From Elusimicrobiota bacterium (GTDB lineage: Bacteria > CG03 > SLGR01 > PWQF01), in contig PWQF01000241.1 of the NCBI GenBank assembly GCA_003556865.1, forward strand, positions 1 to 6,018: a stretch of DNA of 6,018 nucleotides, given 5' to 3'. The first letter of the stretch is position 1. The number at the start of each line of letters is the position of its first letter. The notes under the pieces are model-generated. The model made no database searches and was not told the DNA's origin. It saw only the letters and a program-made list of their open reading frames with translations. The translations under genes were made by a program, and so were the position numbers. Positions 1 to 5,366 of this stretch are shown piece after piece.

Positions 1-1
1 A

Positions 2-667
2 AAAAATGCTGACAAATATATTAAATTCCGCAGTTTTATGTCTTCGGGCCGGCCACTGGTTTTAATGCTGGGGGGTTCTACCGGATCCGGCAAAAATACA
101 GTTGCCGTTGAACTTGCCCACCGCCTGGACATTATGAACATTATAACTACCGATGCCCTTAGGGAGGTGATGCGCTCTTTTTTTTCCAGGGAAGTTTTAC
201 CTGTAATCCATGCTTCATCTTATCTTGCATATAAAAATATGAGCCTGCCGGTGGAGAACGGACTGAATCAGCAGGTAATTGCTTTTAAGGAGCAGGCTTT
301 AAGGGTTAATGCGGGGTTGAGGAGTATAATAAAAAGGAGTATAAAAGAAAAAACCTCGGTTATAATAAACGGGGTTCACGTTCTTCCCGGAATATTAAAC
401 TCCTCGGAGTTCAAGAAGGCGGATATAGCCAAGGTTTTTATTTATGTTAAAAATGAACAGGAGCATAAAAAAAGGTTTTATATACGGGGCCTCTCCAGTG
501 AAGAGCGCAGCGCCCGTAAATATCTTGAGAACTTAGAGGCCATACGCAATATTCAGCAGTATATACTGCAGCAGGCATCCGGACAGGGTTATCCCTGCAT
601 TGATAATGATAACTCCAGGAGAACAGCGGTAAAGATAATAGATTATCTTGTAAAAAAATTTTCTTAA
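2..667 (+). CDS. pgk2: 2-phosphoglycerate kinase, 5'-truncated by the window edge
   Basis: Probable ATP-dependent kinase making 2,3-bisphosphoglycerate from 2-phosphoglycerate, the first dedicated step towards cyclic 2,3-diphosphoglycerate in methanogens. Numbering from the ATG at 38, a P-loop GGSTGSGKNT lies at residues 12-21 after a hydrophobic beta strand. It is followed by TTDALREVMR (37-46), HASSYLAYK (58-66), INGVHVLPG (110-118) and a C-terminal RFYIRG...YLENLEAIRNIQ...IDND region, all in the order I recall for archaeal 2-phosphoglycerate kinases. The reading frame is open from base 2, the ATG at 38 has no Shine-Dalgarno site, and the residues before it (KYIKFRSF) resemble the family's linker ahead of the P-loop. 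I therefore read the ATG as internal and the gene as starting outside the window, where archaeal members (about 300 residues) carry an N-terminal ATP-cone-like region. Oddity: Asn20 follows the P-loop lysine where Ser/Thr is usual, with Thr next, as in the GKGT loops of nucleotide kinases. The stop is 11 nt before the CBS gene. Family assignment is strong; substrate is inferred from family and neighbours. Confidence 0.85.
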   Translation, partial: KNADKYIKFRSFMSSGRPLVLMLGGSTGSGKNTVAVELAHRLDIMNIITTDALREVMRSFFSREVLPVIHASSYLAYKNMSLPVENGLNQQVIAFKEQALRVNAGLRSIIKRSIKEKTSVIINGVHVLPGILNSSEFKKADIAKVFIYVKNEQEHKKRFYIRGLSSEERSARKYLENLEAIRNIQQYILQQASGQGYPCIDNDNSRRTAVKIIDYLVKKFS

Positions 668-673
668 GGGAGG
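668..673 (+). promoter_or_regulatory. Shine-Dalgarno site of the CBS-domain gene
   Basis: GGGAGG lies 5 nt before the ATG at 679, immediately after the kinase stop codon. It fixes the start of the CBS-domain gene and suggests co-translation with the kinase in one transcript. Confidence 0.75.
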
Positions 674-678
674 CTGCC

Positions 679-1110
679 ATGAAAGCAAGAGAAATAATGA
701 GCAGGGGAGTAATTACGGTAAAAAAGGAATATACGGTTAAAAGACTTATTAAAGTCTTAAAAGAAAAAAAGATAACCGGGGCTCCTGTAGTGGAGGGCGA
801 TGAAATTGTAGGTATAGTTTCCCGGGCCAATATCATAGAGGCCGTTGATGATATGCTTAAGGTTAATCTTTCTGCCTCTGAAATAAAAGAGATGAGGGGG
901 AAATTTAACTGGGTAGAGGGAATTATGAGCAGGGATGTTATTACTGTTGATGCCGAAGACGATGTTTTTGATGTTTTTAAAATAATGGCGGACAGGCATA
1001 TACACCGGATACCGGTTATGGAAAAAGGAAAACTTGCAGGTATAATAAGCGTGACTGACGCCATAAGGGCTTTTATAAAGATAGCCGGCGGTAAAAATGA
1101 GTCAAGCTAA
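679..1110 (+). CDS. Stand-alone tandem CBS-domain (Bateman module) protein
   Basis: A 143-residue cytosolic protein consisting of little but two CBS domains, with no catalytic, DNA-binding or membrane segment visible. CBS1 spans about residues 3-56 (IMSRGVITV ... GAPVVEGDEIVGIVS) and CBS2 about 80-135 (IMSRDVITV ... HRIPVMEKGKLAGIISVTD). Such modules generally bind adenine nucleotides or related ligands at the cleft between the two domains and regulate a partner protein. CBS2 keeps the Ser/Thr-x-x-Asp ribose-binding motif (S124 to D127). CBS1 has Asn51 at the Asp position, so one site may bind differently or be weaker. The start is set by GGGAGG 5 nt upstream. The 3' end overlaps the mutase gene by 14 nt, pointing to translational coupling. 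Placement between two ATP-linked phosphoglycerate genes suggests it reports energy state to one of those enzymes; that role and the partner are inference. The domain call is secure, the ligand is unknown. Confidence 0.9.
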   Translation: MKAREIMSRGVITVKKEYTVKRLIKVLKEKKITGAPVVEGDEIVGIVSRANIIEAVDDMLKVNLSASEIKEMRGKFNWVEGIMSRDVITVDAEDDVFDVFKIMADRHIHRIPVMEKGKLAGIISVTDAIRAFIKIAGGKNESS

Positions 1111-2743
1111 TGGGATCCTGATCATAATTGACGGGTGGGGTATCGGGGAAAAGTCTAAGACCAATCCCGTTTACCGGGCCCGAACACCTTTTTTTGATTC
1201 TCTTAACTATAAAAAAATAGTTGCCACCGGCCCCCGTGTGGGTATGCCTGAAGAGGCTATGGGTTCAACCGCGGTGGGGCACGAAGTGATGAGCGGGGTG
1301 GATTACGAACATCCAATGCTCCGGGTTAAAAAAGAGATAGTTAAAGGGAGGCTTAAAAATAAGGTTTTCGACCCTGTTTTAAAAAGCTGCGCCCGGAAAA
1401 AAAGCAGCCTTCACCTTATGGGCCTGGTATCTTCCAACCGCGAACATTCAGATATAAGTCATCTTTACGCTATAATGAGAAGGGCCCTGGAAGTAGGGGT
1501 TAAAAAGATAAAGATTCATTTCTTTTCTGACGGCCGGGGCACCCCACCCTTTTCCGCTGTAAGTTTTGCGGATGACCTTCTTGAGAATGGTGCTATAATG
1601 ACTGCGGGACAGGCAGATGTAAGTATTGCCGCCGTGGGGGGGCGGGATATCACCATGAACCGTTCCCGGGACTCCTGGGAAAAGTCAGTAAAGACCTACA
1701 GGGCCATAATTGAAGGTAAGGCTGAAAGAGAAAAAAACATTTTTAAGGCTCTTAAGGATGATTACGAAAAGGGAATTACCGACCAGTACATAAAGTTAAG
1801 GGTTCTGGGAGATTACCGGGGGGCCGAAGACGGGGATTGTTTCCTCCATTTTAATTTTCGCAAGGACAGGGCCCAGATGCTTATGCAGCTTTTAACTGAA
1901 AAAGAGTCCGCCTTAAGAAAAATAACCGGGATTAAAAACTTTAAGAAACTTAAATACCGCCGTGATTTAGATTACTCCACCTTAAATATTGCCGGTCTGG
2001 TTCAATATTACAGCTCAATGAAATCTCCCGCAGCCTATCCCGATACAAACCAGAAATATTCCCTGGGCAGTATGCTTGAGGATTTTAACTATATCCAGTA
2101 CAGGATAAGCGGCCCGGACAAGACCCAGGCAGTTGAACTGCTTTCAGGCGGGAGCAGCAGGGGGAAGCTGAAAAATGAAAAAAGAATTGTAGTTCCCTAT
2201 CCCAGGGAGCTGAGGAACTATATAACTGAATACGAGAAGCATAAAGGCGAAAAGGGATATGAGCTGGACCCATATGAAAAATATCCCTGCCTGGAAATTA
2301 AGTCTCTCCGGCAAAAGACCAGGGAGATAATAGAAAAGGCCCGCGAAAAGACATTTATAATTGTAAATATAGCAAATCCGGATATGGTGGGACATACCGG
2401 AAATTTTGAATCCTCGGTAAAAGCTGCCGAAGCCGTGGACCGGGCTCTGGAGGATATATGCGCGGCCGCGGAAAAGAGAAATATGTTTATATTTATCACC
2501 TCTGATCACGGCAATCTTGAAATATCTTTTACTGAAGACGGGGATGCATCTACATTCCATTCCAGAAACCCGGTTCCTTTTGCCGTTCTGCCTCAGGGGG
2601 AGTTTGATATTGAAGAGGGCGGGTGCCTGAGGGATGTTGCCCCCACCATTCTTTCCGTTATGGAACCGGAAAGAAGTGACGAGATAAAGAATAAGCTTAA
2701 AGGAGAGATAATTGTCAAAGAAAAAAGCGCTATTTCTAATTGA
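1097..2743 (+). CDS. gpmI: Divergent cofactor-independent phosphoglycerate mutase homologue
   Basis: Alkaline-phosphatase-superfamily protein of the 2,3-BPG-independent phosphoglycerate mutase family, which interconverts 3-PG and 2-PG in glycolysis/gluconeogenesis. The metal site is intact: D12, D429 and H433 (NPDMVGH), D470 and H471 (SDHGN), and H488 (FHSRNPVPF). Transferase-domain residues are also present: H117, R147, R183, R189, R255 and R258 (NFRKDR), K342. Three things are odd. The usual MGNSEVGH block reads MGSTAVGH (55-62), so the phospho-acceptor Ser is replaced by Thr58. The usual DGRD reads DGRG, so the Asp thought to do acid/base chemistry is Gly148. About 25 extra residues lie around 370-395 between the conserved VPYP strand and the return to the phosphatase domain, making 548 residues against about 510 normally. 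It starts inside the CBS gene with only a weak upstream GGCGGT, consistent with coupling, and overlaps the next gene by 32 nt. Family call is firm. True mutase activity is uncertain; a hydrolase or transferase acting on 2,3-BPG or cDPG is the alternative. Confidence 0.85.
   Translation: MSQANGILIIIDGWGIGEKSKTNPVYRARTPFFDSLNYKKIVATGPRVGMPEEAMGSTAVGHEVMSGVDYEHPMLRVKKEIVKGRLKNKVFDPVLKSCARKKSSLHLMGLVSSNREHSDISHLYAIMRRALEVGVKKIKIHFFSDGRGTPPFSAVSFADDLLENGAIMTAGQADVSIAAVGGRDITMNRSRDSWEKSVKTYRAIIEGKAEREKNIFKALKDDYEKGITDQYIKLRVLGDYRGAEDGDCFLHFNFRKDRAQMLMQLLTEKESALRKITGIKNFKKLKYRRDLDYSTLNIAGLVQYYSSMKSPAAYPDTNQKYSLGSMLEDFNYIQYRISGPDKTQAVELLSGGSSRGKLKNEKRIVVPYPRELRNYITEYEKHKGEKGYELDPYEKYPCLEIKSLRQKTREIIEKAREKTFIIVNIANPDMVGHTGNFESSVKAAEAVDRALEDICAAAEKRNMFIFITSDHGNLEISFTEDGDASTFHSRNPVPFAVLPQGEFDIEEGGCLRDVAPTILSVMEPERSDEIKNKLKGEIIVKEKSAISN
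2699..2705 (+). promoter_or_regulatory. Shine-Dalgarno site selecting a TTG start
   Basis: AAAGGAG lies 6 nt before the TTG at 2712, inside the 3' end of the mutase gene. This near-consensus site supports TTG as the start of the cyclic diphosphoglycerate synthetase gene. The next in-frame ATG (2823) would remove the conserved N-terminal LIDG strand. Confidence 0.75.
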
Positions 2744-4262
2744 CGGTGTGCATAAGCCCGACAATACCCTTTATTCATTAAAAGAGCTTTGCCGGCAGCG
2801 GGATGTTGAGGTTGAAGCTTTGATGTGGATAGGAGGGACTGAAAAAATAGTAAGCAGGGAATCTTTTTCCGGGAAATTTGAAAAAGATCTGGGCCGGAAA
2901 GTTATATTTCCCTCTTCCGAAGATAAGGACGGAGCGGAAGATGCCTTGAGAAGTTTGCTGCGTGAAAAGAAGGATATCAAAGCCGTAATTCAGCTTTCGG
3001 GAGCTCCTCAGATTTTCAGGGAGAGAACATTGGAGTTTGCGCGGATATCTGTTTCCCTGGGTGCTTCTTATATAGCGGGCGGCACGGTTTTTTCCGAGCA
3101 GCGTATATCCCTGGAGCATAATAAGCCCTCCATAGGTCTTTATGCCACCAATAAACGTGTGGGTAAAACCGCTTTCGGCTCCTATGTGGCAGGACTTATC
3201 TGCGGGATAAAGGGGTTGGAAACCCCCTGGAAACCTGTTCTGATTACCCATTCCCGGGGTGGTCCCCCGGATCCGCCCCTAATTGAAATATACAGGGAGG
3301 GGTCATCTAAAAAAACAGAGGAACTTACCCTTAATGAGCTTTTAAGTTCAAGGTTTAAACCCCGTTATCTTTCCCGGCTTCTGGACTTTAATCTTCACGG
3401 CGCTTCAGATGTTTTTGAAGACGCTTTAATTATTTCAAGCTATCTTGACTTAATACAGGAAGAGGGAAAAGAGGTCCCCTATATTTCTCTTATAGGCTGC
3501 CGCAGGGCGGGAGCGGGTTATTTTAATGAGTTTGCGGTATCCAATGTAAAGCTGGGGGTTAAAAAAGCTAACTCCATCCCGGCCAATTTAGTTATACATG
3601 AGGGGAGCGGTGCCGAGCATCCGCCCGTTGCTGTTCAGGGAGTTGTTTTTCTGGTTCCTTCGGATATAAATCCAACAGAGCTTAAAAACTTTCCGGGACT
3701 GGAAAAATCAATTTTGTTTATAATAGCAAACTGCCAGAATGAAAGCTCAACCCCGGAAAAGGTCCGGGAAATAAAAAAAGCAATCAGGGAGAAAAATTTA
3801 AACAGTCCTGTTCTTTTAACCCGTTTTGAACCTGAGGCAATTCAGAAAGAGAATAACCTTAAGGGAAAAAAAGTTTTTCTTTTAACTACCGCTCCCGGTT
3901 ATATCCTGGAGAGGCTTTCTTCTCAAATTCAAAAAAAATACGGGGCCAGGGTAACGGGGGCGGCCAACAGCCTGGACCGGGACGAAGATATGAAAAAAGA
4001 TATAGACCGGGCCGTAAAAGACGACAGGCCGGATAAGCTTTTAATTGAGATAAAGGCACGGGGAGTGGAAGGGGCCGGATACGCCTGGAAGAAATATGGT
4101 ATTGACTGCTGTTATATAAATAATGTCCCGGTAGAGGTAAATAATGATTTTTCAGCGGCCCCTTCCAATAAAAGATTGGACAGGGCAATTGTTCAAAGCG
4201 TAAATGAGGCGGTAAAGAAATTTAATTCTGCTGCTGGCCGCCGGTTTCCTTTAATTAAGTAA
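2712..4262 (+). CDS. cpgS: Cyclic 2,3-diphosphoglycerate synthetase
   Basis: Probably closes 2,3-bisphosphoglycerate into cyclic 2,3-diphosphoglycerate at the expense of ATP, in the cytosol, downstream of 2-phosphoglycerate kinase. Similarity to the archaeal enzyme as I remember it runs the whole length: LIDGVHKP and WIGGTEKI near the N terminus, a deviant P-loop TNKRVGKT (146-153, K152/T153), RGGPPDPP (182-189), GASDVFEDALI, IGCRRAGAG (261-269), VIHEGSGAEHPPV (294-306), SSTPEKVREIKKAI, TTAPGYILERL and INNVPV near the end. At 516 residues it is somewhat longer than the roughly 460 of archaeal members. Archaeal motifs GTGKRxGKT and GCRRCGGG are here ATNKRVGKT and GCRRAGAG, so two glycines and a cysteine are changed. 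The TTG start with a strong ribosome site overlaps the mutase gene by 32 nt, placing it as the last gene of the operon. No rho-independent terminator is visible after it. Family call is strong; activity is inferred from family and the linked kinase. Confidence 0.88.
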   Translation: MSKKKALFLIDGVHKPDNTLYSLKELCRQRDVEVEALMWIGGTEKIVSRESFSGKFEKDLGRKVIFPSSEDKDGAEDALRSLLREKKDIKAVIQLSGAPQIFRERTLEFARISVSLGASYIAGGTVFSEQRISLEHNKPSIGLYATNKRVGKTAFGSYVAGLICGIKGLETPWKPVLITHSRGGPPDPPLIEIYREGSSKKTEELTLNELLSSRFKPRYLSRLLDFNLHGASDVFEDALIISSYLDLIQEEGKEVPYISLIGCRRAGAGYFNEFAVSNVKLGVKKANSIPANLVIHEGSGAEHPPVAVQGVVFLVPSDINPTELKNFPGLEKSILFIIANCQNESSTPEKVREIKKAIREKNLNSPVLLTRFEPEAIQKENNLKGKKVFLLTTAPGYILERLSSQIQKKYGARVTGAANSLDRDEDMKKDIDRAVKDDRPDKLLIEIKARGVEGAGYAWKKYGIDCCYINNVPVEVNNDFSAAPSNKRLDRAIVQSVNEAVKKFNSAAGRRFPLIK

Positions 4263-4312
4263 AAACATGGCAGATTACGGTAGATGGATTAAGGAAGCGG
4301 CAAGTACGGGAT

Positions 4313-4341
4313 TTGACATGGTAATAAGTTTTGCATAATAT
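4313..4341 (+). promoter_or_regulatory. Sigma70-type promoter for the serine genes
   Basis: A perfect -35 TTGACA (4313-4318) is followed after 17 nt by TAATAT (4336-4341), a 4 of 6 match to the -10 consensus. An overlapping CATAAT (4334-4339) matches 5 of 6 but at 15-nt spacing. It lies in the only real intergenic gap, 62 nt before the serA start, and predicts a leader of about 55 nt. It implies that serA and the aminotransferase can be transcribed independently of the upstream operon. It is also the best argument in the window for a bacterial host. Confidence 0.65.
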
Positions 4342-4342
4342 T

Positions 4343-4363
4343 GCTGTGTAAAGCAGCTGTGTA
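4343..4363 (+). repeat. Direct repeat GCTGTGTA at the predicted transcription start
   Basis: GCTGTGTA occurs at 4343-4350 and again at 4356-4363, a 13-bp period, directly downstream of the -10 element. The first copy also pairs weakly with CAGC at 4354-4357 (4-bp stem, 7-nt loop), which is too short for a terminator. Position at the start site would suit an operator for a serA regulator, but chance is not excluded for 8-bp repeats. Confidence 0.3.
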
Positions 4364-4402
4364 GTATTAAGGAATTATTAAATACGGGAGAAATATAAAA
4401 TA

Positions 4403-5362
4403 ATGAGAGTTTTAATAACCGATGCCATTGCCCGGGAGTGCCTGCAGGCCTTGAGCGGTGAAGGCATACAGCCTGATTACAGGACCTCACTTGAGGGGCA
4501 GGAACTAAAAGAAGCAATAAGAGATGCGGATGGCCTGATAGTAAGGAGCGGCACAAAGGTTACGGCTGACCTTATAGAGTCCGCTGATAAATTAAAGGTC
4601 ATCGGCAGAGCGGGGACAGGGGTGGATAACATAGATGTTGATGCGGCCACCGCCCGGGGTATAGCGGTTATGAATTCTCCCGGCGGCAATTCTATCTCTA
4701 CTGCGGAGCACACCTTTGCGCTTATGCTTGCTTTTGCCCGTAATATACATCTGGCTCATCATTCGCTTAAAATGGGAAAATGGGACAGAAAAAAATATAA
4801 GGGAATGGAGCTTTACGGCAAAACCCTGGGGATTATAGGGTTTGGCCGCATAGGGAAAGAGGTGGCAAAACGGGCAACTGCCTTCGGTATGACTGTTAAG
4901 GTTTTTGATCCTTATGTGGAAAGAGATGATGCCGAGGCGGCCGGGTGCCTTAAGTCTGAGCTGAGTGAGCTTCTTGCTGATTCCGATATAATTACCGTTC
5001 ATATACCCCTTAGCCCGGAAACCAGGGGTATGATAGGGGAAAAAGAGATAGAATCAATGAAACAAGAAGCAATTATCATTAACTGCGCCCGGGGGGGGAT
5101 AGTTGACGAGTCAGCATTATCGGAAGCGGTAAGAGAGGGGAAAATAAAAGGCGCCTGCCTGGATGTTTACGAGCAGGAACCCCCTTCCGGTTCACCCCTC
5201 TGCGGAGCAGACAAAATCTGCCATACCCCCCATCTTGCCGCTTCTACCGGTGAAGCGCAGGTGCGCTGCGGAGTGGAAGTGGCTCGGCAGGTGGCGGCAT
5301 ATTTAAAAGTGGGCAGGGCGGAAAACGTTATAAATCCGTCGGTTTTAAAAGAAAGGAATTAA
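4403..5362 (+). CDS. serA: D-3-phosphoglycerate dehydrogenase, short form
   Basis: NAD-dependent oxidation of 3-phosphoglycerate to 3-phosphohydroxypyruvate, the first committed step of serine synthesis. An N-terminal half of the substrate domain (1-95, with GRAGTGVDNID) precedes a Rossmann domain with GFGRIG (146-151) and Asp169 at the end of beta2, which favours NAD over NADP. The D-2-hydroxyacid dehydrogenase catalytic set is present: R230 in NCARGG, E259 in EQEPP, H277 in TPHLAAST. At 319 residues it ends right after the catalytic fold, without the C-terminal ACT or intervening domains through which serine inhibits the long enzymes. GGGAG (4386-4390) lies 12 nt before the ATG, a slightly long spacing, and no better in-frame start exists. 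It follows its own promoter and is 4 nt from the aminotransferase gene, which supports the serine role over other 2-hydroxyacid dehydrogenases such as glyoxylate reductase. Confidence 0.9.
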   Translation: MRVLITDAIARECLQALSGEGIQPDYRTSLEGQELKEAIRDADGLIVRSGTKVTADLIESADKLKVIGRAGTGVDNIDVDAATARGIAVMNSPGGNSISTAEHTFALMLAFARNIHLAHHSLKMGKWDRKKYKGMELYGKTLGIIGFGRIGKEVAKRATAFGMTVKVFDPYVERDDAEAAGCLKSELSELLADSDIITVHIPLSPETRGMIGEKEIESMKQEAIIINCARGGIVDESALSEAVREGKIKGACLDVYEQEPPSGSPLCGADKICHTPHLAASTGEAQVRCGVEVARQVAAYLKVGRAENVINPSVLKERN

Positions 5363-5366
5363 CTAT

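Noticed and set aside
447..1064. Long minus-strand open frame of 205 codons opposite the kinase and CBS genes.
   Set aside because: It lies fully antisense to two well-supported genes. Its translation is a low-complexity Ser/Ile/Leu-rich product with no recognisable motif.
1097..2743. Reading the mutase homologue as a decayed pseudogene because key residues differ.
   Set aside because: The frame is intact over 548 codons, all metal ligands and phosphate-binding arginines are kept, and it is translationally embedded between functional-looking genes.
2144..2764. Minus-strand open frame of 206 codons opposite the end of the mutase gene.
   Set aside because: It is antisense to conserved metal-binding motifs of the mutase and has no family motif or ribosome site, so it is a shadow frame.
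4267..4338. A 23-codon + strand open frame (starting MADYGRW) between the synthetase and serA.
   Set aside because: It has no ribosome site, overlaps the promoter elements, and resembles no leader peptide I know (no run of Ser codons). It is most likely chance.
4343..4357. Possible rho-independent terminator after the synthetase gene.
   Set aside because: The stem is only 4 bp with a 7-nt loop and no following T run, and it lies downstream of the promoter rather than next to the stop codon.
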